From assembly GCA_963726575.1 (NCBI GenBank), contig CAVSCR010000005.1:930001-994000 (forward strand): 64,000 nt of DNA. Direction: 5' to 3'. The notes beneath the pieces were generated by a model, which did no database searches, had not been told where the DNA came from, and worked only from the letters and a program-made list of their open reading frames with translations. Source of the DNA: CAVSCR01 sp963726575. GTDB taxonomy: Bacteria > Actinomycetota > Actinomycetes > JAHEKZ01. A program made the translations under genes and the position numbers. Within the stretch, counting starts at the first letter, position 1, and each line of letters opens with the position of its first letter. Shown one piece after another: positions 50,758-60,338 of the stretch.

Positions 50758-53289
50758 TCAAACTGACACGGGTTCCTCGACGGGCAGCTCGGCCGGCTCC
50801 TGGCTCGCCTGCGTGACCACGGGCTCGAGGGGTTCGGCTTCGGACCCCTTCTTGGCGCCGGAGCGTCCCTTGGCGGCCGTGCCGGACTTGCTGGAGCCCT
50901 TGGTCGAGCCCTTGGGGCTCCGGTCCCCCTTGCCGGAGCGAGGTCGGTCGGCGCCGCCTGCGTCGCGCTGCTCGACCGGCTCAAGATGGACGTGCCGGCC
51001 GCGCCCGTTGCACGACTCGCACAGCGTCGAGAACGACTCCAACAGGCCCTGGCCCACCCGCTTGCGCGTCATCTGGACCAGACCGAGTGAGGTCACCTCG
51101 GCCACCTGGTGCTTGGTGCGGTCACGACCCAGGCACTCGGTGAGCCGACGGAGCACGAGCTCGCGGTTGCTCTCGAGCACCATGTCGATGAAGTCGATGA
51201 CGATAATCCCGCCGACGTCCCGCAGTCGCAGCTGACGGACGATCTCCTCGGCGGCCTCGATGTTGTTCTTCGTGACCGTCTCTTCGAGGTTCCCGCCCGA
51301 CCCGGTGAACTTGCCGGTGTTGACGTCGACCACGGTCATGGCTTCGGTCGGGTCGATCACGAGGTATCCACCCGATGGCAGCCACACCTTGCGATCAAGC
51401 GCCTTCATCAGCTGCTCGTCGATGCGCAAGGCACTGAAGACGTCCCGGTCCTCGGTCCAGCGCGAGAGGCGGTCGGCCAGATCCGGCGCGACGTGCCCCA
51501 CATACGGGTCGAGCATGTCCCACGCATCGTCGCCGCTGACCAACAGCTTGGAGAAGTCCTCGTTGAAGACGTCGCGAACGACGCGGATCGTCAGATCCGG
51601 CTCCTCGTACAGCAACGCGGGGGCACTCGCCGACTCGGCCTTCTTGCGGATGTCCTCCCACTGCGCCGCCAAGCGGTTGACGTCGCGTTGGAGCTCTTCC
51701 TCGCTGGCGCCTTCCGACGCGGTGCGCACGATGACGCCGGCGTCCTCCGGGACGATGCGCTTGAGGGTGTTCTTGAGCCGGTTGCGCTCGGTATCGGGCA
51801 GCTTGCGGCTGATCCCGGTCATCGAACCGTCTGGCACGTAAACGAGGTAGCGGCCCGGCAACGAGACCTGAGACGTCAGACGCGCACCCTTGTGGCCGAT
51901 CGGGTCCTTGGTGACCTGCACCATCACGGCGTCGCCGGACTTCAGAGCGTGCTCGATGCGTCGGGGCTGCCCGTCGAGCCCAGCTGCGTCCCAGTTGACC
52001 TCACCGGCGTACAGCACCGCGTTGCGGCCGCGGCCGATGTCGACGAACGCGGCCTCCATGCTCGGCAGCACGTTCTGCACCTTGCCCAGGTAGACGTTGC
52101 CCGCCATACCGGTGCTGGCGGTACGCGCGACGTAGTGCTCGACGAGCACGCCGTCCTCGAGCACGCCGATCTGGGTGCGGTCACCGATCTGGCGGACCAC
52201 CATCTGACGGTCCACCGATTCCCGGCGCGCGAGAAACTCAGCCTCGGTGAGAACCGGCGGGCGGCGGCGGCCCTGCTCGCGACCCTCGCGGCGTCGCTGG
52301 CGCTTGGCCTCGAGCCGGGTCGAGCCCTTGACGCCGGTGATCTCGTCGCGCTTGGCGCGCGGCTCGCGCACGTGGACGACGGTGCGCTCGGGGTCTGCGG
52401 CTTCGCCGTCGCCGTCCCCGTCGGACCCGCTGCGCCGGCGGCGGCGCCGACGGCGACGCGTGCCGCCCTCGCCGTCGCTCTCGTCGGATGACTCGGAGTT
52501 GGATGACTCGGAGTTGGATGACTCGGAGTCGGATGACTCGGAGTCGGCCGATGGGTCGTTCGACGAGAGCTCCTCGGCGGACGAATCGCCCTCGGTGCCC
52601 TGCGTCAGCTCGTCGGTCTCGCCGGCCCGACCGCGACCGCGGCGTCCTCGGCCGCCTCGGCGGCGACGCCGCCGACTGGCCTCGGAGCCGGCATCGGTCC
52701 CGTCGTCGTCGCCCGGCCCAGACGCTGAGTCCGAGTCCGAGGCAGAATCTGAATCCGCACCGGCTTCGGTGGGCCTCCCAGAATCGGAGCGGGCAGGTGC
52801 CGCCGAGGTGGCCGTGGGCTCCGGAGGCTGGAAGAGCAGTCCGGGAGCGGCCGGCGCCTTGCGACTGCGCGAGCGCTTCGCCGGCTCGGTCGCGGCCTCG
52901 GCGCCCGACTCCCCCGCAGCCAGTTCCGTTACCTGCTGGTCCGACGTCGGTTGGTCGGCCTTGGCGGCCGCCTTCTTGGTGGTCTTCTTCGCGGTGGTCT
53001 TCTTGACAGTCTTCTTGGCCGTCGCAGCCGGCTGGTCGCCCTCCGGCGCCTTCGGCGGCGAAGCGGTGACGGCGGCAGCCTTGCGGGTGCGTTTGGCCGG
53101 TGTCGTCGTGGTCGCGACCTGACCGCCCGGGTTGGCAGGCGTCGGCTCCGGCGGACCAGCCGGGCGGCTGGCGGCGGAGCGGCGGGTGCGGGCCGCGGCG
53201 GTCTTCTTCGTCGTGGTTGTGGTGGTCGTGGTGCTGGGGGCGTCTGCGGCGGTGCCGGCCTGGCCCCCGGTTGGCTCGTTGTCGAGCAT
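50758..53289 (-). CDS. rne: Ribonuclease E/G family endonuclease
   Basis: The 843-residue protein has a ~330-residue disordered, basic/acidic N-terminal region and then the RNase E/G core: the S1 RNA-binding region (NVYLGKVQNVLPSMEAAFVDIGRGRNAVLYAGEV), the catalytic DNase-I-like part with MTVVDVNTGKFTGSGG and IIVIDFIDM (the two metal Asp), and a zinc link CESCNGRG. The N-terminal extension, rather than a C-terminal scaffold, is usual for actinobacterial enzymes. It processes mRNA and rRNA. AAGGGAG precedes the ATG. Confidence 0.95.
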   Translation of the reverse strand: MLDNEPTGGQAGTAADAPSTTTTTTTTKKTAAARTRRSAASRPAGPPEPTPANPGGQVATTTTPAKRTRKAAAVTASPPKAPEGDQPAATAKKTVKKTTAKKTTKKAAAKADQPTSDQQVTELAAGESGAEAATEPAKRSRSRKAPAAPGLLFQPPEPTATSAAPARSDSGRPTEAGADSDSASDSDSASGPGDDDGTDAGSEASRRRRRRGGRGRRGRGRAGETDELTQGTEGDSSAEELSSNDPSADSESSDSESSNSESSNSESSDESDGEGGTRRRRRRRRRSGSDGDGDGEAADPERTVVHVREPRAKRDEITGVKGSTRLEAKRQRRREGREQGRRRPPVLTEAEFLARRESVDRQMVVRQIGDRTQIGVLEDGVLVEHYVARTASTGMAGNVYLGKVQNVLPSMEAAFVDIGRGRNAVLYAGEVNWDAAGLDGQPRRIEHALKSGDAVMVQVTKDPIGHKGARLTSQVSLPGRYLVYVPDGSMTGISRKLPDTERNRLKNTLKRIVPEDAGVIVRTASEGASEEELQRDVNRLAAQWEDIRKKAESASAPALLYEEPDLTIRVVRDVFNEDFSKLLVSGDDAWDMLDPYVGHVAPDLADRLSRWTEDRDVFSALRIDEQLMKALDRKVWLPSGGYLVIDPTEAMTVVDVNTGKFTGSGGNLEETVTKNNIEAAEEIVRQLRLRDVGGIIVIDFIDMVLESNRELVLRRLTECLGRDRTKHQVAEVTSLGLVQMTRKRVGQGLLESFSTLCESCNGRGRHVHLEPVEQRDAGGADRPRSGKGDRSPKGSTKGSSKSGTAAKGRSGAKKGSEAEPLEPVVTQASQEPAELPVEEPVSV
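52486..52545 (-). repeat. 4 x 15-bp tandem repeat inside rne
   Basis: The unit ggatgactcggagtt (last copy ends gtc) is repeated exactly in register four times. On the coding strand it encodes the acidic run SDSESSNSESSNSES in the disordered region. Copy number is likely to vary by slippage without breaking the frame. Confidence 0.8.
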
Positions 53290-53460
53290 CCGGGTGTACT
53301 CCCTTGTGCCCCGGGCGCCAGCGCGGAGATCTTCCGCGGCGGCAGCGCACAGGGCGAAGTCGTCGTTACCGGCCCGCGGTGCGGACCGAAGCGTGCGGGT
53401 GCGGCTGGGCCGTTCGCGCTGGCTTCGGGCTCCGAGGAGCCCGGATGGGGCGCGGCGCGG

Positions 53461-54252
53461 TCAGTCGCCGACTGGACCGGGGGGCATCCGATCCGCATCG
53501 AGCGGGTCGGTCACCGATCCGGTCGTCTCGTCCAGCATCCCCTGTGCCAGTCGGGTCACCATTGGTGGCTCCGGCGGCACCAGGTCAGCAACCTGGCGAA
53601 GCGCGGACAAGACGTCGTCGGGTCGAACAGCGGGTGTCTGGTGCCGAACGACCACGTGAAGTATCGCACAGCCCGGATCCGGGGCCGCGGTCGCCGAGCC
53701 GGACCCCGCCGAGCCGGATCCCGCGGTGACGGTCAGGGCGAACACGGCAGCGCGGGCGTCGAAGGTCCGGATTCCGGACTTCATTTGCCGCTGGACCTCG
53801 ACCTGGTCGCGGCGCAGGAACTCCGCCACAGCGAGCTTCGCCTGCGCCGTCGGGACGCCCCGCAGCTCGACCCGCCAGATCGAGCCGGTGAGTCGGTCCG
53901 CCAACGACCCGCCGGTAGCCGAGACGACCTCGAGCACGTCCAGTCCCGGGGGCAGCGCCGCGTCGAGCGCCTTGGCCACGGCCGGCGGATCGAGGAACTC
54001 CACCACCCCCAGCTCCAGGTACTCGGCCTCACTGGCGGCCCCCGTGGCCGCTGCGCCGGCGTAGGACACCTTGGGATGCGGGCTGAAGCCGGCCGAGTAG
54101 GCCATGGGAACGCCGGCCCGGCGCAGCGCCCGTTCGAACGCCCGCTGGAAATCGCGGTGGCTGGCGAACCGCATCCGACCACGCTTGGCGTAGCGCACCC
54201 GTAACCGCGCCACCGCGGGGACGAGCTCGCGATCGGGCTGTGCCGACGGCAT
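53461..54252 (-). CDS. DUF2344 (TIGR03936) protein
   Basis: The 263-residue protein has the RLRVRYAKRGRMRFASHRDFQRAFERALRRAGVPMAYSAGFSPHPK block typical of DUF2344, a family always found with the radical SAM gene upstream. The ATG at 54252 overlaps its stop by one base. Function is unproven; a partner or RNA-related subunit of the radical SAM enzyme is likely. A Gly/Ser/Ala-rich insertion (GSGSAGSGSATAAPDPG) lies in the C-terminal third. Confidence 0.88.
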   Translation of the reverse strand: MPSAQPDRELVPAVARLRVRYAKRGRMRFASHRDFQRAFERALRRAGVPMAYSAGFSPHPKVSYAGAAATGAASEAEYLELGVVEFLDPPAVAKALDAALPPGLDVLEVVSATGGSLADRLTGSIWRVELRGVPTAQAKLAVAEFLRRDQVEVQRQMKSGIRTFDARAAVFALTVTAGSGSAGSGSATAAPDPGCAILHVVVRHQTPAVRPDDVLSALRQVADLVPPEPPMVTRLAQGMLDETTGSVTDPLDADRMPPGPVGD

Positions 54253-56234
54253 CAGTCGCTGGGCGCCGACGACGCCAGTGCGGCGGCGCCATCTGTGATC
54301 ACCGTGACCGGAAGCAGCTGCCGTCCTGTGGGGCCGACCTCTATGTGAGTACCCATCTGCGGGCACACGCCGCAGTCGAAGCAGGGCGTCCAACGGCAGT
54401 CGTCGACCTCGACCTGGGCGAGGGCGTCTTGCCAGTCCTCCCACAGCCAGTCCTTGTCGAGCCCGCTGTCGAGGTGGTCCCACGGCAACACCTCGGAGAT
54501 GTCGCGCTCCCGCGTGGTGTACCAGTCGACGTCGACGGGGTGGTCGGCGAACACCTCCTCCGCTGCGGTCATCCACCGTTCGAAGGAGAAGTGTTCGCTC
54601 CAGCCGTCGAACCGCGCCCCTGCGCGCCAGACCTGCTCGATCACGTCGCCAACGCGGCGGTCCCCGCGCGACAACAAGCCCTCGACGATCCCGGGCTTGC
54701 CGTCGTGGTAGCGAAACCCGATGGCTTTGCCGTACTCGCGATCGCCGCGGATCTGCGCCCGCAGCAGTGCCAGACGGGCGTCGGTGGCCTCGTGACCGAG
54801 CTGGGCGGTCCACTGGAACGGGGTGTGCGGCTTCGGCACGAAGCCACCGATCGACACCGTGCACCGGATGTCGCGCCGACCGGAGACCTCACGCCCGGTC
54901 CGGATGACCTCACGCGCCAGGCGCGCGATCTGCACCACGTCGTCGTCGGTCTCGGTGGGCAATCCGCACATGAAGTACAGCTTCACCTGACGCCAACCGC
55001 TGCCGTACGCCGTGGCGACGGTACGGATCAGGTCCGCCTCGGTGACCATCTTGTTGATCACTTTGCGGATGCGCTCGCTGCCACCCTCTGGCGCGAACGT
55101 GAGCCCGGAACGACGACCGTTGCGGGTCAGCTCGTTGGCCAGGTCGATGTTGAAGGCGTCGACCCGCGTGCTGGGCAGGGACAGTGACGTGTTCGTGCCT
55201 TCGTAGCGGTCGGCGAGTCCGTGAGCGAGGTCTTTGATCTCGGAGTGGTCAGCACTCGACAGCGACAGCAGCCCGACCTCTTCGAATCCGGTCGATGCCA
55301 ACGCCTGCTCGACCATCTCGCCGATGCCGGTGATGCTGCGTTCGCGGACCGGCCGCGTGATCATGCCGGCCTGGCAGAAGCGGCAACCACGCGTGCAGCC
55401 GCGGAAGATCTCGACGCTGGCCCGTTCGTGGATGCTCTCGGCCAGCGGCACCACAGGACGACGCGGGTACGGCCACTGGTCGAGGTTGGTCACCGTGTGC
55501 TTGGCCACCCGCCATGGCACGCCCGGCTGGTTCGGCGTCACCCGGCGGATCCGGCCGTCGGCCAGATAGTCGACGTCGTAACAGCCCGGGACGTAGACGA
55601 CTCCCGACCGCGCCAAGCTCAGCAACAGGCCGGCTCGCCCTCCGGTGCGCCCGTCCGCCTTCCACGCGCGCACGAGATCGGTGATCGTCGAGACGGCAGC
55701 CTCGCCGTCGCCGAGCACCGCTGCGTCGATGAACGCAGCGATCGGTTCCGGGTTGAACGCCGCATGTCCACCCGCCAGCACGATCGGGTGCGACTCGTCA
55801 CGCTCGTCGGCGCGCAGCGGGATCCCCGCCAGGTCCAGCGCGGTCAGCAGGTTCGTGTAGCCGAGCTCGGTGGCGAAGCTGACGCCCAGCAGGTCGAAGG
55901 CGCCAACCGGGCGGTGGGACTCCACGGTGAACTGCGGAACGTGGTGCTCACGCATCAGCTGCTCGAGGTCGGGGAACACCGAGTAGGTGCGTTCAGCCAA
56001 CACGCCGTCGCGCTCGTTGAGCACCTCATAGAGGATCTGGACGCCCTGGTTGGGGACGCCCACCTCGTACGCGTCGGGGTACATCAACGCCCAGCGGACG
56101 TCGCAGGAGCTCCAGTCCTTGACCACGGCGTTCAGCTCGCCACCGACGTACTGGATCGGCTTGGTGACGCGTGGCAGCAACGGCTCGAGGTCGGTGAAGA
56201 CCGACCGCGGCTCGCTGGCGACGTCGAGCGTCAT
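54252..56234 (-). CDS. B12-binding-like radical SAM protein (TIGR03960)
   Basis: The 660-residue protein has an N-terminal cobalamin-domain-like part (MYPDAYEVGVPNQGVQILYEVLNERDG) and a radical SAM core with FRGCTRGCRFCQAGMITRPVRERS, whose Cx3Cx2C binds the 4Fe-4S cluster, then FAPEGGSERIRKVINK and a C-terminal CFDCGVCPQMG cysteine set. It is fixed with the DUF2344 gene in actinobacteria. Substrate unknown; tRNA or ribosome modification is often suggested from its rne/rplU neighbourhood. Confidence 0.9.
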   Translation of the reverse strand: MTLDVASEPRSVFTDLEPLLPRVTKPIQYVGGELNAVVKDWSSCDVRWALMYPDAYEVGVPNQGVQILYEVLNERDGVLAERTYSVFPDLEQLMREHHVPQFTVESHRPVGAFDLLGVSFATELGYTNLLTALDLAGIPLRADERDESHPIVLAGGHAAFNPEPIAAFIDAAVLGDGEAAVSTITDLVRAWKADGRTGGRAGLLLSLARSGVVYVPGCYDVDYLADGRIRRVTPNQPGVPWRVAKHTVTNLDQWPYPRRPVVPLAESIHERASVEIFRGCTRGCRFCQAGMITRPVRERSITGIGEMVEQALASTGFEEVGLLSLSSADHSEIKDLAHGLADRYEGTNTSLSLPSTRVDAFNIDLANELTRNGRRSGLTFAPEGGSERIRKVINKMVTEADLIRTVATAYGSGWRQVKLYFMCGLPTETDDDVVQIARLAREVIRTGREVSGRRDIRCTVSIGGFVPKPHTPFQWTAQLGHEATDARLALLRAQIRGDREYGKAIGFRYHDGKPGIVEGLLSRGDRRVGDVIEQVWRAGARFDGWSEHFSFERWMTAAEEVFADHPVDVDWYTTRERDISEVLPWDHLDSGLDKDWLWEDWQDALAQVEVDDCRWTPCFDCGVCPQMGTHIEVGPTGRQLLPVTVITDGAAALASSAPSD

Positions 56235-56277
56235 GAAGGGGACCTCCGGGGGGTCAAGACGTCCCCCAGGGTAACGC

Positions 56278-57459
56278 TCAGTTCAACGAGCGCCTCAGAT
56301 GAACGTTCTCGAGCAGGCCGATGGCCATGAGGTTGGCGAACATGCTGGACCCGCCATAGGAGATCAGGGGGAGCGGGACGCCGGTCACGGGCATGATGCC
56401 GAGCGTCATACCGATGTTCTCGAACGCCTGGAACGTGAACCAGCACACGATGCCGACGGCGACCAACCGCCCGAACATGTCGTCAGCGCGCGCGGCGATG
56501 CGAAGTCCGCGCCACAGCACCAGGCCCACGAGCACCACGAGCAGCGCCGAACCCACGAAACCGAGCTCCTCGCCCGCGACGGTGAAGACGAAGTCGGTCT
56601 GCTGCTCGGGCACGAACAACCCGTTCGTCTGGGAACCGTGGAACAGACCTTGGCCGGTGAGCCCACCCGAACCCACAGTGATCAGCGACTGGTTCACGTT
56701 GTAGCCGAACCCCTGCGGGTCCAGCTGCGGGTTGGCGAAGGCGGCCAGCCGGTCGACCTGATAGGTGCTGAGGAACCCCGAGAGCACAGCCGCCGTAGTG
56801 ACCGCGATGCCAGCCGCGATGAGCCCGACCATCCACCGGGTCGAGACACCCGCTACTGCCAGCACGCCCAAAACGATCGCGGCCATCACGGCTGTCGTTC
56901 CCAGGTCGGGCTGCAACATGATCAGCGCCATCGGGATCGCCGCCACCACGAGGGCGAGCACGATGTCGACGTTGCCGGGCTCTCGTTCGGCGTCCTTGCG
57001 TTCGGCCAGCAGCATCGCCAATGACACGACGAGCGCGACCTTCGCCAGCTCCGACGGCTGGATCGAGAAGCCGGCCGGCAGGTGGATCCACGCTTGAGCT
57101 CCGTTGACGCTGCTCCCGAGAGGAGACAGGACGAAGACCAGCCCGAGCAGCGATCCCACGTAGACGATCGGGGCATAGGCGCGCAGCGCGCGGTAGTCGA
57201 ACAACGACGTCATGATGCCGAGCGCGACGCCGATCGCGATGTTGAGCAGGTGCTTCTTCAGGTACGACTGCGGGTCGACGCCCGCATCGATCATCTTCTG
57301 GCGGGTGGCGGAGTACACGAGCAACGTGCCCAGCACGATCAGCGCAGCCGTGGCTGCCAGCAGCACCCAGTCGATCCGGCGCAGCCAGGAGTCACGGCCG
57401 TGGATGAACGCGGTGGAACGACGACGAGTGCCGACCGACACGGGGTAGCCGGCGGTCAT
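56278..57459 (-). CDS. rodA: RodA peptidoglycan polymerase (SEDS)
   Basis: The 393-residue protein has ~10 transmembrane helices and SEDS motifs (LGSSVNGAQAWIHLPAGFSIQPSELAKV, LMLQPDLGTTAV, and VTGVPLPLISYGGSSMFANLMAIG). It polymerises lipid II for lateral wall growth together with PBP2. The gene overlaps mrdA as ATGA and belongs to the mreBCD-mrdA-rodA operon. Confidence 0.95.
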   Translation of the reverse strand: MTAGYPVSVGTRRRSTAFIHGRDSWLRRIDWVLLAATAALIVLGTLLVYSATRQKMIDAGVDPQSYLKKHLLNIAIGVALGIMTSLFDYRALRAYAPIVYVGSLLGLVFVLSPLGSSVNGAQAWIHLPAGFSIQPSELAKVALVVSLAMLLAERKDAEREPGNVDIVLALVVAAIPMALIMLQPDLGTTAVMAAIVLGVLAVAGVSTRWMVGLIAAGIAVTTAAVLSGFLSTYQVDRLAAFANPQLDPQGFGYNVNQSLITVGSGGLTGQGLFHGSQTNGLFVPEQQTDFVFTVAGEELGFVGSALLVVLVGLVLWRGLRIAARADDMFGRLVAVGIVCWFTFQAFENIGMTLGIMPVTGVPLPLISYGGSSMFANLMAIGLLENVHLRRSLN

Positions 57460-59783
57460 GTCGCACCACCGCGACGAGGCGCCGCGCCGCGCCGGCCACG
57501 GGACAACTGGCTGGGCACGCGCTGCTCAGGGCCGAGCGCCCCCGGCGTCGACGTACCGCTCGGAGTGGGCTGGTTGGACCCGGGACTGGGCGAGACCACG
57601 ATCGTGCCGTCGCGCTTGATGTGCGGCAGGGTCGTCGGTGGGCCGTTGGGGTAGATCGCGGTCTTGGGGTCGACCGTGCTGCCGTGGACGCCGAACAGCG
57701 CCTCGTAGATGGCGCGGACCGAGGCGCCGGACGTCAGCGAGCCGGTCCCTCCCTGCGGAACCATCATCAGCACGACGTACTTCGGGTCGTTGGCCGGGGC
57801 GAACGAGACGAACCAGGAGGTCGTCTGCTGCCCATACACCTCGCCGGTTCCCGTCTTGGCCGCGATCGGGATCTTGTTCAGCGGGAACCCCAGGAACGGG
57901 TACACGGCCGTTCCGGAGACCGGCACCTGCTCCAGGGCACTACGCAGATACGCCAGCACGTCGCTGGGCACCGGGAGCTTCCCGTCCGACTTCGGCTGGA
58001 ACTGCTTCACGACGGTGCCGTCCGGTGCAACGACCGCTTCGGCCAGCTGCGGCTTCCACAGCGTCCCACCGTTCGCGACGGCCATGTAGGCCTCCGCCAG
58101 CTGCAACGGGGTCACGGTCGTGTCGCCCTGGCCGATCGCGAAGTTGACGGCATCGCCGGCGCGGTAGATCCAGCCATCGGTGCAGTTCTCGGCCGCCAAC
58201 GCCAACAGATAGGGAGTCTGCTGGCTCGGTGGCGCCTTCTCCTTGTAGTGGCAGTTGTAGTCCTTGGTCTGCTCCCAGTACCACTTCTTGTACGCCCGGT
58301 CGGCGATCCGGCCGGACGCCTCGCCAGGCAGGTCGATGCCGGTCGGGGACCCAAAGCCGAACGACTTGGCCATCGAGGTCATGGGGTCGGGGGCATTCGT
58401 CGGCGCCGAGAGCCCACCCTCCTTGACCCAGAGGTCGTAGGCGATCTTGTAGTAGACGGTGTCGCACGAGATGCCCAGCGCCTTGGCGAACGAGATCGGC
58501 CCGGTCGCGTACTCACTCTCGAAGTTCGTCCACGTCTGGGTGCCGACGGTGAACGACGGGGGACACGGGTAGTAGCCATACAGCGAATAGCCGGCCTGGA
58601 CTGCTGCGGACGTCGACACGATCTTGAACGTGGAGGCGGGCGCGAACTGGCCGGCGATCGCGCGGTTGATCAGGGGGGTGCCGGCCGACGGGTTGGTCAG
58701 GCCCTTGTACTGCTTCTGCGTGATCCCGTTGACCCAGATGCTGGGGTTGTAGTCCGGCGCACTCGCCATCGCCAACACATGGCCGTTCGTCGCGTCGAGA
58801 ACGACGGCTGCCCCGCTGTTCGCCCGATAGGGAACGCCGTTCGGGTCGGTCTGTGACCGCGCCCGCGCGATGGCCGCCTGGAGCTGTTGCTCGACCACCG
58901 CCTGCAGCTTGGCGTTGATCGAGGTGACGAGGTAGTCGCCTGGCACCGGGTTGGTCTGCGACGCCGTGCCGACAACCGCGCCGGTGTGGTCGACACTGAG
59001 CTTCGTGATGCCGGGTACGCCGCGCAACCACTGGTCGTACTGCGCCTCGAGGCCGTCGCGGCCCACGAGGTCGGTGCGTTGCAGCTGCACCTCACCGCGC
59101 TTCAGACCGTCCTTCTGCTGAGCCTGCAGCTCCGCGTCGGTGACCGGGCCGAGGTAGCCGAGGATGTGCGTCGCCCTGGCACCGAACGGCTCCGGGTACT
59201 GACGCAGGGCTTGCAGGTCCGCGCTGACGCCAGGAAAGGCCTCGCGCCGCTCCATGATCTGCAGCGCAACGCGCGGCGAGGTGTTGTCGGCAACCGGGAT
59301 GGGTTGGTAGGGCGAGCCGTTCCAGCACACCGGGGCCGCCGGAGCCCCGGGAGTGCCACACGGCTTCAACCGCTGGACGATCTGGTGGTACGGCTTGCCG
59401 AGGACCGTCGAGAGCCGGTGGAGCACGCGGGCACCGCCGTCGGGCTGCTGGCTCAGGGTGCTCGTGTCGACCGACACCACCATCGTGGTGCGGTTCTTCA
59501 CCAGCGGTCGCCCGGTGGCGTCGAGGATCTCACCCCGAACCGCCGGAGTGACCACTTCGCGGACCCGGTTGTCGGCCGCGGCCTGGGTGTACTGGTCGCT
59601 GGCCATCACCTGCAGGTACCAGAGGCGACCGAGAAGAGTGGCGAGAAGGGACAGGACCAGCACCTGGATCACGAACAGCCGCAGGCGGGACCGGTCGCTC
59701 ACGCGGTGCTCCAGATTCTGGGTTCGGCGGGGTTCCCGCTCGGGCGGTCGGTGCGAACTACGGACCTTGAGGTCCGACGCCAC
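57456..59783 (-). CDS. mrdA: Penicillin-binding protein 2 (transpeptidase MrdA)
   Basis: The 775-residue class B PBP has one N-terminal membrane helix (LFVIQVLVLSLLATLLGRLWYL), a pedestal region, and the transpeptidase domain with FAPASTFK (SxxK), SYDTV-type SCDTVYYK (SxN region) and AKTGTGE (KTG). It crosslinks wall for elongation, partnered with RodA. The start may be this GTG or an in-frame GTG 81 bases downstream. The ~60-residue C-terminal tail is Ser/Pro/Arg-rich. Confidence 0.94.
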   Translation of the reverse strand: MASDLKVRSSHRPPEREPRRTQNLEHRVSDRSRLRLFVIQVLVLSLLATLLGRLWYLQVMASDQYTQAAADNRVREVVTPAVRGEILDATGRPLVKNRTTMVVSVDTSTLSQQPDGGARVLHRLSTVLGKPYHQIVQRLKPCGTPGAPAAPVCWNGSPYQPIPVADNTSPRVALQIMERREAFPGVSADLQALRQYPEPFGARATHILGYLGPVTDAELQAQQKDGLKRGEVQLQRTDLVGRDGLEAQYDQWLRGVPGITKLSVDHTGAVVGTASQTNPVPGDYLVTSINAKLQAVVEQQLQAAIARARSQTDPNGVPYRANSGAAVVLDATNGHVLAMASAPDYNPSIWVNGITQKQYKGLTNPSAGTPLINRAIAGQFAPASTFKIVSTSAAVQAGYSLYGYYPCPPSFTVGTQTWTNFESEYATGPISFAKALGISCDTVYYKIAYDLWVKEGGLSAPTNAPDPMTSMAKSFGFGSPTGIDLPGEASGRIADRAYKKWYWEQTKDYNCHYKEKAPPSQQTPYLLALAAENCTDGWIYRAGDAVNFAIGQGDTTVTPLQLAEAYMAVANGGTLWKPQLAEAVVAPDGTVVKQFQPKSDGKLPVPSDVLAYLRSALEQVPVSGTAVYPFLGFPLNKIPIAAKTGTGEVYGQQTTSWFVSFAPANDPKYVVLMMVPQGGTGSLTSGASVRAIYEALFGVHGSTVDPKTAIYPNGPPTTLPHIKRDGTIVVSPSPGSNQPTPSGTSTPGALGPEQRVPSQLSRGRRGAAPRRGGAT

Positions 59784-59825
59784 GGTGGACGCCGCGGTTC
59801 CCCCGAATGTGTGACCCGATCCGAG

Positions 59826-60338
59826 TCAGCGAAGTGATGGAGCAGGATCGGCGCGCCGTGCCAGCGCAGCGACACCCGGAACGACGAAGGGGGTCAGGAG
59901 GAGATCGTACAGAACCGTTCCGATGATCAATCCCAGCACGCCGGCACTGGCGACCCGCGGGTCGCCCACCAGTGCGCTGACGCCCGCGTACACCAGGACC
60001 ACGGCCGCGCTGGTCACCGCGACGAGGACCAGCCAGAGCCAGACCGGCCGACGGCGGTCCAACCACACCAAGCCGGCGCAATAGCCAGTGAGGCACATCA
60101 CAGCAGCCCACAGGCCTATCGGCCCGTCTGCCGGTGGGGCGATGTCCAGCATGACCCCGGCGGCGAAGCCCACCAGGAGGCCCGGCATCGGACCCCAGAT
60201 CGCGGCCAGACCCACGACCACGAGCAGCATGAGGAAGGGACCGCCGCCGGGGAGGTGCCAGCGGTTGACCACGACCACTTGGAGCACGAGCGCGCCCACC
60301 AAGAGGGCCCCGGCGAGAGCGACTCGGCGCAGGGTCAC
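59826..60338 (-). CDS. mreD: Rod shape-determining protein MreD
   Basis: The 170-residue protein is hydrophobic with about five helices (ALAGALLVGALVLQVVVV at the start; GLIIGTVLYDLLLTPFVVP near the end), as in MreD. It links MreC to the elongation complex. The GTG start overlaps the mreC stop as GTGA. Confidence 0.9.
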   Translation of the reverse strand: MTLRRVALAGALLVGALVLQVVVVNRWHLPGGGPFLMLLVVVGLAAIWGPMPGLLVGFAAGVMLDIAPPADGPIGLWAAVMCLTGYCAGLVWLDRRRPVWLWLVLVAVTSAAVVLVYAGVSALVGDPRVASAGVLGLIIGTVLYDLLLTPFVVPGVAALARRADPAPSLR

